Shown: piece after piece, positions 7,861 through 16,563 of the stretch | Layout: each line of letters opens with the position of its first letter | How positions within the stretch are numbered: the stretch's first letter is position 1 | DNA from: Psychrobacter fozii | GTDB lineage: Bacteria > Pseudomonadota > Gammaproteobacteria > Pseudomonadales > Moraxellaceae | Direction of reading: 5' to 3' | Assembly (NCBI RefSeq): GCF_003217155.1 | Contig: NZ_QJSU01000002.1 | Location: forward strand, 372,001-436,000 | DNA length: 64,000 bases | The notes under the pieces: model-generated | What the model was told of the DNA's origin: nothing | Database searches by the model: none | What the model saw: only the letters and a program-made list of their open reading frames with translations | Translations under genes and position numbers: made by a program

Positions 7861-8760
7861 TTAAGCTCGAACTTTACGACTTAAAAATTTATTTTTAGCT
7901 TTTGGCAATACCAAGGCAAATACGACGAGTAGCGCTGTAATCAAGTTCAAATCCTGCGGGCCAAAGCCAATACTACGCAGCGTATCACTCGATAGGGCGA
8001 CCTGAATAAATAGCTTGTACAGCACAGCACCGACGACCACAGCAAAAGTAATCAGCCAAATGCGCTTGGCCGGAATGATGGTTTCACCGATGATGACCGC
8101 TGCTAGACCAATGACAATCGTACCGATACCGATTGAGATATCTGCACCGCCCTGAGTCTGAACGAACAATGCACCCGCTAAAGCGATCAAACCGTTAGAC
8201 ACTGCCATACCAACGATGGTCATCCATGAGGTATTAATACCTTGAGCCTGCGCCATTTTTAGGTTTGAGCCAGTCGCACGCATCGAAAGACCAGTCTCGG
8301 TACTATAGAACCAGTTTAAAAACAGCATGGCAAGCATCACAACCATACCAATAATCAAACAGCGCATCCAATAGCCATTACCATCGGTCACCAAGGTGCT
8401 AAACACCGTGGTTTCGCCCAATAGCGGTAAGTTTGGCGCGCCCATAATACGTAAATTGATAGAATATAGGGCAACCATCACTAAAATACTGGCAAGTAAT
8501 TGCAGTATGCCAAGTTTGACATGCAACCATGCAGTAACGATACCAGCGACGGAGCCTGCTAACATACCAAAGGCACAGGCCAACCATGGGTTGATACCAG
8601 CGATGATGGATATACCAGCGACTGCGCCACCTAGCGGAAAGCTACCGTCAGCGGTCAAGTCGGGAAAGTCGAGCGTACGAAATGAAATCAGCACGCCAAG
8701 TGCAACAAGGCCATAAATTAGACCGCTTTCAAGCGCACCAAAAAAAGCAATTAAGGACAT
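7861..8760 (-). CDS. ABC importer permease (TrpY-like, branched-chain type)
   Basis: This 299-aa inner-membrane permease has about eight to nine hydrophobic segments. Its N-terminus, FGALESGLIYGLVALGVLISFRTLDFPDLTADGSFPLGG, is characteristic of the permeases that pair with PF04392-type binding proteins. The cytoplasmic loop block (AQAQGINTSWMTIVGMAVSN) corresponds to the ATPase-contact region. It sits between the ATPase gene and the two binding-protein genes on the same strand. The 356-bp gap and hairpin before it suggest that expression can be uncoupled from the binding proteins. Confidence 0.87.
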   Translation of the reverse strand: MSLIAFFGALESGLIYGLVALGVLISFRTLDFPDLTADGSFPLGGAVAGISIIAGINPWLACAFGMLAGSVAGIVTAWLHVKLGILQLLASILVMVALYSINLRIMGAPNLPLLGETTVFSTLVTDGNGYWMRCLIIGMVVMLAMLFLNWFYSTETGLSMRATGSNLKMAQAQGINTSWMTIVGMAVSNGLIALAGALFVQTQGGADISIGIGTIVIGLAAVIIGETIIPAKRIWLITFAVVVGAVLYKLFIQVALSSDTLRSIGFGPQDLNLITALLVVFALVLPKAKNKFLSRKVRA

Positions 8761-9116
8761 AAGATATTAGTCGGTTATCATCAAGCGTTTAGCGATTATT
8801 ATCACAAGCAAAAAGTAGCAAAGGTATGAAGCATGCTGCCTATAAGCCTATATAACCCAAACGGCTAAGCGGTGAATTTAACAGATTAAGCAATCTGCGG
8901 TTAGGGTAAACCAAAACATCTTCCTATGAGGAATGAGCATAAAATACCTTGGTTCGAAATTCGGTTTTAATGCTTATATCACATTAAAAATAACCCAGCT
9001 CGTATACCAGTAGCTGGGTCATTTTTATACTGAAATAATAGCAGTAAATATAAGCAACAATCTATGATTAAACCATCAATATAATCGTTTAACGTGATGC
9101 TTACATTCAGAGGGCG
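8761..9116. other. Spacer between binding-protein and permease genes
   Basis: This 356-bp gap lies inside an otherwise same-strand transport cluster. It contains a terminator-like hairpin (8993-9019) near its upstream end. No coding gene is seen. A promoter for the permease-ATPase pair probably lies here, but I cannot identify its boxes with confidence. Confidence 0.45.
8987..9019 (-). terminator. Intrinsic terminator between binding-protein and permease genes
   Basis: Arms ACCCAGCT (8993-9000) and AGCTGGGT (9012-9019) pair perfectly around an 11-nt loop. On the minus strand the stem is followed by TATTTTTAA. It lies about 98 nt past the stop of the binding-protein gene and before the permease gene, so it should reduce read-through. 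This would give excess binding protein over membrane components. Confidence 0.7.
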
Positions 9117-10154
9117 CTATTCTACCACTTCTTTTGCTTTATCGATAACTGCTTGTGGCAATGTGATGCCTTCAGCTGTGGCATTTTTTGGACTGACATA
9201 CAAATCAAGTGCTTGTGGCGTATAAACAGGGATATCGCCTGCTTTTTCACCATTTAAAATACGCACTACAATTTTACCTGTTTCGCGGCCAAGTGCATAA
9301 TAGTCAACGCCCAATGCAGCAATGGCACCGCGTGCAACAGAACTGGTGTCTGAAGCAATCAGCGGGATTTTACTTTCTTTAGCGACTTGGAACAGTGACT
9401 CGTAAGCAGATACCACGTTATTATCGGTTGATGTGTAAATCATATCGACTTTACCTTCGAGGCTACGTGCAGCCATCGCGATGTCGGTACTGCGCTGGGC
9501 AGGGGCTTCATGTACAGTGATGCCCATTGGTGTCAGCTTTTCTTTTAGGTTTTTTAGGATGATGGTAGAGTTCACCTCACCTGGGCTATAAACATAACCT
9601 ACATTTTTCAAGCTTGGAATAATTTGGCGCATTAAGGCAATTTGTGGCTCATAAGGGAGCGCATCAGAACCGCCAGTCACATTGGTGCCAGAACCATCAA
9701 GCTTTGATACCAATTTGGCTTCTACTGGGTCGGTCACCGCAGAGAATACCAAAGGAATCGTACTGGTAGCAGCTGCAACTGACTGTGCTGATGGCGTACC
9801 AATGGCAACGATAACATCTGAGTTGTCTGCAACAAATTGCTTAGCAATCTGCCCTGCAGTAGCAGTGTTGCCCTGTGCGCTTTGGAAGTTAACGGTTAAA
9901 TTTTCACCGTCTTTAAAGCCGGCTTCATTTAGCTCATCGATGACACCTTTGCGTACGTCATCAAGCGCTGGATGCTCAACAATAGCCGTAATAGCGACGT
10001 TTTTCATCTCTGTTGCGGCATCGCCAGTGGCGCTGTCAGTACTACCAGCATCTTGTGCTGATTGATTACAACCAGTCAATAGAGCGGTACAAACACCGCC
10101 TAATAATAGCGCCTTACTAAAATTGAAATGACCAAAACGATTTTGATACAACAT
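9117..10154 (-). CDS. ABC importer substrate-binding lipoprotein (TrpX-like), copy 1
   Basis: This 345-aa periplasmic binding lipoprotein belongs to the PF04392 (TrpX-like) family. A hydrophobic signal segment ends in the lipobox LLTGC near residue 29. Family blocks include AIVEHPALDDVRKGVIDEL, NFQSAQGNTATAGQIAKQF and GVDYYALGRETGKI. The ATG at 10154 is preferred over a GTG three codons upstream, because AGGAG is 8 nt before it and overlaps that GTG. It is the paralogue of the gene just upstream. The two probably bind related aromatic or amino-acid-like ligands and deliver them to the same permease. The ligand is not evident. Confidence 0.87.
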   Translation of the reverse strand: MLYQNRFGHFNFSKALLLGGVCTALLTGCNQSAQDAGSTDSATGDAATEMKNVAITAIVEHPALDDVRKGVIDELNEAGFKDGENLTVNFQSAQGNTATAGQIAKQFVADNSDVIVAIGTPSAQSVAAATSTIPLVFSAVTDPVEAKLVSKLDGSGTNVTGGSDALPYEPQIALMRQIIPSLKNVGYVYSPGEVNSTIILKNLKEKLTPMGITVHEAPAQRSTDIAMAARSLEGKVDMIYTSTDNNVVSAYESLFQVAKESKIPLIASDTSSVARGAIAALGVDYYALGRETGKIVVRILNGEKAGDIPVYTPQALDLYVSPKNATAEGITLPQAVIDKAKEVVE

Positions 10155-10262
10155 GGGTCTCACTCCTGAAAATAATAATGTGTCCGTACATTATTTAATA
10201 AATAAAAATGAATGCTAGCGATTCTTATATTGATAAAACGCCTTAGTATAGGTAACTATTAC

Positions 10263-11309
10263 TTATTTAGCACTCTTTGCTTCTTTGTCGACATTGATGG
10301 CATTTTTTAGCAGCTCATCGGTCAAGCTCACGCCTTGCTCAGCCGCATGTTTTGGGCTGGCATATAAAGTCAAGGTATTCATGACTTCGGGCTTGATCGT
10401 ATTGACGGCTTCGCCACTTAATACTCGATACACCATTTTGCCTGTGGTACGACCAAAGTCATAGTCATTGACACCAAGCGCCGCAGTAGCACCGCGTCTC
10501 ACACTAAACTCGTCTGAGGCAATGACGGGAATATCAAGCTCATTGGCTGCACCTGCCATCGCTTCAAAGGCAGAGACGACATTGTTGTCTAACGAGGTAT
10601 AAATAATATCAGCACGACCAGATAAGCTACGTGTCGCCATAGCAACGTCCGTTGGTCGATTGGCGGTGACTTCTAATATTTTAAGACCACGCGCGGGTGC
10701 GGCTTTTTTTAGTTGTTTGAGTACTGATACAGAGTTGACCTCACCTGGGCTATAGACGTAACCAATGGTCTTAGCATTAGGCGCAATTTTCTGAATGTTG
10801 TCTAATTGCGGCTCGATAGGCAACTCGCTAGATAGGCCTGTCACATTAGATTGGATAGGCACAGCGTTTGCGTCGATAAGCTTCGCCGCGACAGGATCTG
10901 AGATAGCGGTATAGATGACAGGGATAGTTTTGGTTGAAGCCACGATTGATTGGGCAGAGGGCGTTGAGATGGCCACGATGGCATCTGGGTTGTCTCCTGC
11001 GAACTGCTTGGCAATCTGCCCCGCTGTCGCTGTGTTTCCTTGAGCGCTTTGGAAGTTAATGGTTAGGTTTTGGCCTTCGACATAACCGTTGTCAGCCAAC
11101 TCGTCTATGATACCGCGGCGCATCTCATCTAACGAAGGGTGTTCGACAATTTGCGTAATGGCCAATGTTTTGGCGGGCTTGCTAGCATCAGCAGTGGCGC
11201 TGTCATCAGTTGCAGTAGTGTCTGTAGCATTTGAGCAGCCGATCAGTCCGAGAGTGGCACTGATAGCAGCACCGTATAGGCTTAAGCGTAAGGTAGAAGC
11301 AATAGTCAT
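10263..11309 (-). CDS. ABC importer substrate-binding lipoprotein (TrpX-like), copy 2
   Basis: This 348-aa lipoprotein is a tandem paralogue of the next gene. It has a signal peptide with lipobox LIGC near residue 25. It shares the same diagnostic blocks: ITQIVEHPSLDEMRRGIIDEL, an identical NFQSAQGNTATAGQIAKQF, and IGYVYSPGEVNS. A Ser/Thr/Asp-rich linker follows the lipid-anchor cysteine. It is first in the same-strand series 11309 to 7035. Divergence between the copies is concentrated outside the cleft-lining blocks. Partly different ligand ranges are possible but unproven. Confidence 0.87.
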   Translation of the reverse strand: MTIASTLRLSLYGAAISATLGLIGCSNATDTTATDDSATADASKPAKTLAITQIVEHPSLDEMRRGIIDELADNGYVEGQNLTINFQSAQGNTATAGQIAKQFAGDNPDAIVAISTPSAQSIVASTKTIPVIYTAISDPVAAKLIDANAVPIQSNVTGLSSELPIEPQLDNIQKIAPNAKTIGYVYSPGEVNSVSVLKQLKKAAPARGLKILEVTANRPTDVAMATRSLSGRADIIYTSLDNNVVSAFEAMAGAANELDIPVIASDEFSVRRGATAALGVNDYDFGRTTGKMVYRVLSGEAVNTIKPEVMNTLTLYASPKHAAEQGVSLTDELLKNAINVDKEAKSAK

Positions 11310-11839
11310 TATTAGGTTAACTCATAGGTTATATCAATCGTAAAAACCAAGTAAATATCGTTAGATGTGTTCAGTCTATTTATAAGAGACCGTACCCGTC
11401 TTCGTTATGCTTAGTTTTTGAACATGATATTGGAAAATGCAGGTTAGCCGAGTCAATGCTATGTTGATGCCAAAATAGCAGGCTAACAATAAAGTAATCG
11501 TTCCATCGATCATTATGTTCATATTATGACAGTAATGTAAGTTATCGCAATAAAAAATTCAGTCGTGTTCGTCATCGGTGCTAATAAGGAGTAGGTTGGC
11601 TATCTTATTGAGTAAAGTCACCATCAAAAATCTTACAAGCTAGCAACGCATCTATTACGGACTGCCTTCATAATTAACGTAAGCTAATTTTTATACGAGA
11701 ATTTTCTAATACGAGAATGATAGTGAGTCCAAAATTCACATTACTATTACGCTGATGTGGCGAATATAAAACTCACTCTGGTCTCTACTTGATATTGTTT
11801 AAACGAATACTCTGCAAGCACCATTATGAAGGCAACATT
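11310..11839. other. Divergent gene-free region
   Basis: These 530 bp separate the leftward ABC importer genes from the rightward His/Gly-repeat gene, so promoters for both should lie here. The stretch is A+T rich. I see no strong hairpin, known riboswitch pattern or credible protein. An open frame running into the following gene from 11789 is explained by that gene's real start at 11840. Confidence 0.45.
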
Positions 11840-12247
11840 ATGAACACTGCTAATCTCAAACTATTAACCATCGCTGGCATCACTGCTACCTCATTGATTT
11901 GCTTACCTGCTATGGCAAAAAATGGTCATGGAAACGGGCACGGGAACGGACATGGAAATGGACACGGAAATGGCAAATCTGCTTATGTCCATAAAGATAA
12001 TAACCATCACAGTAAAGCCCGACCTAATATTAACGCTTATCGCAATGCTAGCCCTAACGCCTCATTCAAGCGTGATCTCGATAGATACGGTTACAGAGTA
12101 GTCGGCAAGATTGATAGAAGAGATTACGATCGTTCGGTCGTCTTAGACCGTTATGATAACCGCTACACTCGTATTCGCACGCCAGAAAATAATATTGTGA
12201 CGGTGATTAGTGACACGTTGCAGATCATTAATATTTTGAATAAGTAA
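11840..12247 (+). CDS. Secreted His/Gly-repeat protein of unknown function
   Basis: This 135-aa protein has a signal peptide ending LPAMA at about residue 26. Four Gly-His-Gly-Asn units follow at about residues 29-44, then a basic, Asn/His-rich stretch. The C-terminal domain (FKRDLDRYGYRVVGKIDRRDYDRSVVL and onward) looks like a small periplasmic fold, as in RcnB-like proteins. The ATG at 11840 is chosen over an upstream ATG at 11789. It directly precedes the signal peptide and has GAAGGC 8 nt upstream. The His repeat suggests metal binding in the periplasm, which is inference only. It is transcribed alone and ends at a shared terminator. Confidence 0.75.
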   Translation: MNTANLKLLTIAGITATSLICLPAMAKNGHGNGHGNGHGNGHGNGKSAYVHKDNNHHSKARPNINAYRNASPNASFKRDLDRYGYRVVGKIDRRDYDRSVVLDRYDNRYTRIRTPENNIVTVISDTLQIINILNK

Positions 12248-12281
12248 GACTTGGTTTTTATTCATTTAATAAATCAACCAT

Positions 12282-12312
12282 AAAAAAAGATGCCACTAGG
12301 GCATCTTTTTTA
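12282..12312. terminator. Bidirectional intrinsic terminator
   Basis: GATGCC (12289-12294) and GGCATC (12300-12305) form a stem extended by flanking A7 and T7 runs, with a 5-nt loop. It serves the convergent pair formed by the His/Gly-repeat gene (plus) and metG (minus). Confidence 0.85.
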
Positions 12313-12335
12313 TTTTTTAACACTAAAAATAACCG

Positions 12336-14420
12336 TTAAGCTAATACGTCACCAACGACACAAGCATCCGGTAAGGTAACGACTGTTAAGCCCGTCTTTG
12401 GCTCACCAGTTGATAGTACCATGCCTTCTGAGATACCAAATTTCATCTTACGCGGTGCCAGGTTGGTCACACAAACGACTTTTTTATCAACCAATTGCTC
12501 TGGCTCATAAAACTTACGGATACCGCTGAACACGTTGCGCGGCTTGTCTTCACCAACATCTAGCGTAAACTGTAAAAGCTTGTCCGCGCCTTCGACGTGG
12601 TTACAGGCTAAGACGTGCGCTACCTTCATCTCAACTTTAGCAAAGTCGTCAATACCGATGTAGTCAGTTTGCTCAGCGTCTGCATTGGCTTCTGCTGCTG
12701 GCTTGCTGTTTGTGATAGCAGCTGGCGCTGGCGCGTCTACTTGTGCGAGAGAGGCTTTTGAGTCTTCCACCATAGCTTCAATATCTTTTTCTTCGATACG
12801 CTGCATCAATGGTTTGAACTTATTGATTTTATGGCCAAGTAACCACTGGTTACGACTGGCGAAATCTAAGCTGTCAATGTTTAAGAATTCTTTGGCATTA
12901 TTGGTCAGCTCAGGTAGTACTGGCGCTAGATACACCATCAACTGACGGAAGATGTTAATCGCGACCGAGCAGACGTCTTGAACTTCTTGTTCAGTGCCTT
13001 CTTGCTTAGCAAGCGACCATGGTTTTTTCTCATCAATATACTCATTGGCTTTATCTGCACACTGCATGATTAAGCGCATGGCACGTGAAAACTCACGGTT
13101 TTCATAAGCAGCAGCAATCTCATCGCCCGTTTTGGTGATGTCTTCTAACAGTTCTGGCTCTGCACAAACTTCTGAAAGCATGCCGTCGTATTTCTTCACC
13201 AAAAATCCTGCACTACGACTGGCGATATTGACCACTTTGCCAACCAGATCAGAGTTGACCTTTTGCATAAAGTCTTCTAAATCTAGATTGATATCTTCGA
13301 CTTTGTCAGACAGTTTACTGGCGAAGTAATAGCGCAGGTACTCAGGGTGCAAATGCTCAGCATACGTTTCGGCCTTGATAAAGGTACCGCGTGACTTACT
13401 CATTTTTTCGCCATTGACCATCAAGAAGCCGTGGGCAAAGACGCCTGTTGGTGTACGATACTCGCTGCCCGCAAGCATCGCTGGCCAAAACAACGCATGG
13501 AAGTAAACGATGTCTTTACCAATGAAGTGGTAAACCTCGGTTTTGTGCTCGTTTTCTTGTGCCCAATAGCGGTCAAAATCAAGCGCTTGCTCTGTACCTG
13601 CGCGTTTGTCGCATAGGTTTTTAAAACTTGCCATATAGCCGACTGGCGCATCTAGCCATACATAAAAGTATTTATCTGGCTCATCGCTTGGGGTATCTGG
13701 AATTTGAAAGCCAAAATAAGGCGCATCGCGTGAGATGTCCCAAGTCGCTAAGCCTGCCTCAAACCACTCTTGCAATTTATTGGCCACTGACGTTTGCAAA
13801 CGGTTGTCACTGCGTGTCCAGTCTTTTAAGAATTGCTCAAACTCTGGCAAATTAAAGAAATAATGCTTAGAGGTTTTGAGTACGGGCGTTGAACCAGACA
13901 GCGTAGACTGTGGATTTTTAAGTTCGGTGGCATTGTATGTGGTGCCGCATACTTCACAGTTATCACCATATTGGTCTGGGCTATCACATTCAGGGCAGGT
14001 GCCTTTGACAAATCGATCGGCTAAAAATAACTGCTTTTCAGGATCGAATAACTGCTCAACGTCTTTAGTGCTGATGTGTCCAGCGCTACTAAGACGACGA
14101 TAAATAAGCTCAGAAAATTCTTTATTTTCTTCTGAGTGAGTAGAGTGATAATTATCAAAATTAATCAAAAACTTAGAAAAGTCAGCTTCATGTGATGCTT
14201 TCACTGACGCAATTTGTTCTTCAGGTGTCACGCCATTGGCTTCTGCTTTTAGCATGATGGCGGTACCGTGTGCATCATCTGCGCAGACATAAGTGACCTG
14301 ATGGCCTTGCGCTTTCATCGCACGTACCCAAATGTCTGTCTGAATATACTCTACAAGATGCCCCAAATGGATATAGCCATTGGCGTAGGGCAGCGCACTG
14401 GTTACTAGAATTTCACGCAC
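12336..14420 (-). CDS. metG: Methionyl-tRNA synthetase
   Basis: MetRS charges tRNA-Met and initiator tRNA with methionine in the cytoplasm. The class I signature HLGH is at residues 18-21 ([11 protein letters not shown]). A zinc knuckle with CPEC and CEVC lies around residues 142-161. The KMSKS loop ([11 protein letters not shown]) is near residue 338. An anticodon-binding helical domain follows. A C-terminal tRNA-binding (Trbp111-like) domain at about 590-694 starts with [15 protein letters not shown]. An Ala/Pro-rich linker near 560-590 joins the last two. Length 694 aa is normal for the long, dimeric bacterial form. It is monocistronic by context. Confidence 0.97.
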   Translation of the reverse strand: MREILVTSALPYANGYIHLGHLVEYIQTDIWVRAMKAQGHQVTYVCADDAHGTAIMLKAEANGVTPEEQIASVKASHEADFSKFLINFDNYHSTHSEENKEFSELIYRRLSSAGHISTKDVEQLFDPEKQLFLADRFVKGTCPECDSPDQYGDNCEVCGTTYNATELKNPQSTLSGSTPVLKTSKHYFFNLPEFEQFLKDWTRSDNRLQTSVANKLQEWFEAGLATWDISRDAPYFGFQIPDTPSDEPDKYFYVWLDAPVGYMASFKNLCDKRAGTEQALDFDRYWAQENEHKTEVYHFIGKDIVYFHALFWPAMLAGSEYRTPTGVFAHGFLMVNGEKMSKSRGTFIKAETYAEHLHPEYLRYYFASKLSDKVEDINLDLEDFMQKVNSDLVGKVVNIASRSAGFLVKKYDGMLSEVCAEPELLEDITKTGDEIAAAYENREFSRAMRLIMQCADKANEYIDEKKPWSLAKQEGTEQEVQDVCSVAINIFRQLMVYLAPVLPELTNNAKEFLNIDSLDFASRNQWLLGHKINKFKPLMQRIEEKDIEAMVEDSKASLAQVDAPAPAAITNSKPAAEANADAEQTDYIGIDDFAKVEMKVAHVLACNHVEGADKLLQFTLDVGEDKPRNVFSGIRKFYEPEQLVDKKVVCVTNLAPRKMKFGISEGMVLSTGEPKTGLTVVTLPDACVVGDVLA

Positions 14421-14736
14421 AAAATCACCTATATTTTTATATAAACGGGTTAGGTATCAAACGTCTTAAGCAGCTAATGGCTATTGGACGCGATGTTATC
14501 AATGCTAAAAACTTCCAAAAATAATGAAAATTTAAAAAGTGTGCCTATGATACCGTAATTCGGCTAAATTTGTGATATTCCTTGGTAATTACTTCTCATT
14601 CGTTAGGCATCCACTAACCATAAACAATAGGCTTGCATCGAATTTAGACGTTATCAGCTGGTCATAAAAAACCCACCGAGCAATCGCTAAGTGGGTTTTT
14701 GGTTAGGTACAGTTGTTTAGACTTTATTATTAAAAA
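14421..14736. other. Gene-free region between metG and the gntP-type gene
   Basis: This 316-bp stretch is the metG promoter region plus the terminator of the permease gene to the right (14666-14700). No coding frame is credible and no clear promoter hexamers were identified. Confidence 0.45.
14661..14700 (-). terminator. Intrinsic terminator of the GntP-type permease gene
   Basis: AAAAACCCAC (14666-14675) and GTGGGTTTTT (14691-14700) are perfectly complementary with a 15-nt loop. The stem is 37 nt beyond the stop of the minus-strand permease gene. Flanking A and T runs make it potentially bidirectional. Confidence 0.85.
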
Positions 14737-16152
14737 TTAAAACGAACCAAACATAGTACCTAAAGTGATAACAGTGACGACCGCTACCAGTGGAATAGCC
14801 ATTGTGACCATGGCAACGTTTAGATATGACTGCTTGTGGGTCAGACCACAAATCGCTAGCAAGGTAATAACCGCACCACTATGTGGCAAGGTATCCAAAC
14901 CACCGGCTGCCATGACAGCGACTCGATGCATCAGCTCTGGATCGATGCCAGCATTTACGGCCATTCTGAGATAGTCTTCACCCAAAGTGGACAGAGCAAT
15001 ACTCAAACCACCAGACGATGAACCAGTAATACCAGCAAGCGTGGTCATTGCGACCGCTTCTGAGATGAGTGGGTTTTCAGGGCTTAGGTTCAATATGCTA
15101 TCACGAATGATAAGGAAGCCTGCCAACGAGGCGATGACCGCACCATAGCCTACTTCCGATGCGGTGTTGAAAATCGGCAACATAGAATCATAAGTACCAC
15201 GGTTAATGGTTTTTTGTAGATTGTTCCAATGACCAATACGTAGCAAGATTAACACCACACAAGCCACAACCAATGAGAGAATAATTGACCATAATCCGAG
15301 TGAGCCTGCGATATTTAAGTCAGGAAACTGTGCCTGTAGAGCGCTAAAGTCCATCGATGGAAAGATAGCATACGTCAATACAGCGTTTAAACCGATGACC
15401 AATATGAGCGGAATCATCGCAACGGTAAATGAGGTGTGATGCGTGTTTAATGCTTCAGCTTCTTGTGTGGCTGCACCAAGACCGCCCACATCCTCTTCAT
15501 CATGCTGACCATAGCCTTCACCTGCTGCATTGGCCTTTCTGGCTCGTGACTGCAACCACAACCAACCACCAATAAACATCACCAGACCACCGATAATCCC
15601 CAAAATAGGCGCGGCAAATACGTTGGTATTGTAATAAGGAATTGGAATGGCGTTCTGAATGGCAGGCGTACCTGGCAATGCTGTCATCGTAAAGGTAAAT
15701 GAGCCCAAAGCAATCGCTGCTGGTATCAAGCGCTTAGGAATATCGGCAGCTTTGAACAAGTCTTTGGCGATTGGATAAATAGCAAAGGCCACGACGAATA
15801 ATGACACACCGCCATATGTCAAAATAGCACAGACTAAGATAACGGCTAAAATGGCTTTGCTAGCACCAAGCTTTTCGACCACAGTATTGGCAATCGCTGT
15901 CGCTGCACCAGAGTCTGCCATCAAACGCCCAAAGAGCGCACCCAATAAGAAAATAGGGAAAAACTTAAGTAAAAATCCACTCAAAGCACCCATGAAAACA
16001 TCGGTATAGGCGGGAATACTGCTTAAAAAGTCACCTGAAAGAAATACGGCTAATGTCGCCATAATCGGTGCTAAGATCAGCACAGAATAACCGCGATAAG
16101 CAAAGAACATGAGTAATAATAGAGTAATGACAATAGCAAGCGTACTAAACAT
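14737..16152 (-). CDS. GntP-family permease, probable 3-hydroxybutyrate/acid importer
   Basis: This 471-aa inner-membrane secondary transporter of the gluconate:H+ symporter (GntP) family has about twelve hydrophobic segments. Family blocks include LFVVAFAIYPIAKDLF, TMTALPGTPAIQNAIP and GSSSGGLSIALSTLG. A long hydrophilic loop at about 215-250 is rich in Glu, Asp and His. The ATG at 16152 has a strong AGGAGG 8 nt upstream, so an in-frame start 21 codons earlier is rejected. It is divergent from an AtoE-type permease in a ketone-body cluster. A GntP-type permease is likewise found beside bdhA in Pseudomonas aeruginosa, so 3-hydroxybutyrate is the likeliest substrate. Confidence 0.82.
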   Translation of the reverse strand: MFSTLAIVITLLLLMFFAYRGYSVLILAPIMATLAVFLSGDFLSSIPAYTDVFMGALSGFLLKFFPIFLLGALFGRLMADSGAATAIANTVVEKLGASKAILAVILVCAILTYGGVSLFVVAFAIYPIAKDLFKAADIPKRLIPAAIALGSFTFTMTALPGTPAIQNAIPIPYYNTNVFAAPILGIIGGLVMFIGGWLWLQSRARKANAAGEGYGQHDEEDVGGLGAATQEAEALNTHHTSFTVAMIPLILVIGLNAVLTYAIFPSMDFSALQAQFPDLNIAGSLGLWSIILSLVVACVVLILLRIGHWNNLQKTINRGTYDSMLPIFNTASEVGYGAVIASLAGFLIIRDSILNLSPENPLISEAVAMTTLAGITGSSSGGLSIALSTLGEDYLRMAVNAGIDPELMHRVAVMAAGGLDTLPHSGAVITLLAICGLTHKQSYLNVAMVTMAIPLVAVVTVITLGTMFGSF

Positions 16153-16563
16153 GATGGCCCTCCTTGGCAAAAAAAATAAGGCAGCGAGTATGCCGTGCTT
16201 ATCAATATAGGTCAATAAAATTAATCAAAACAGGTCTATTTCGTCTGTTTTATCAAACATAAATCTAGACTCATGCGCTATCCATCATTAATATCTTACC
16301 GATCTATATACTGCACAGCGTTGACTCACATGCACTGACTGTTATTTTCTAGTCGCTACGAAAATAATATGTTAAGTTAGCACAAGTGTTTCACGCATGA
16401 TATAGCGATATAAAATGTATTGTTATGGATGACAATATAAAATACAATGTTTTCCATTTATTAGGTGCAGTAAACAGTAATTGCTCTCAAATATGATAAT
16501 TATTCAACATAGCTCTAACTATATTTTTTAAAACCAAACATTAAATTTACAAGGAATGTGAAT
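16153..16563. promoter_or_regulatory. Divergent control region of the hydroxybutyrate cluster
   Basis: The 411-bp region between two divergent transporters should hold promoters for both. Around 16416-16455 an A+T-rich imperfect palindrome includes ATTGT and ACAAT half-sites (ATTGTTATGGATGACAAT) and a further TACAAT copy, a possible operator. No sigma-54 promoter (GG-N10-GC) was seen, although related clusters elsewhere use one. No protein gene is present. Confidence 0.35.

Noticed and set aside
8940..8965. GGTTCGAAATTC looking like a tRNA T-arm
   Set aside because: No acceptor, D-arm or anticodon stem can be drawn around it. The similar GGTTCGAAAG near 43220 fails the same test. No tRNA was found anywhere in the window.
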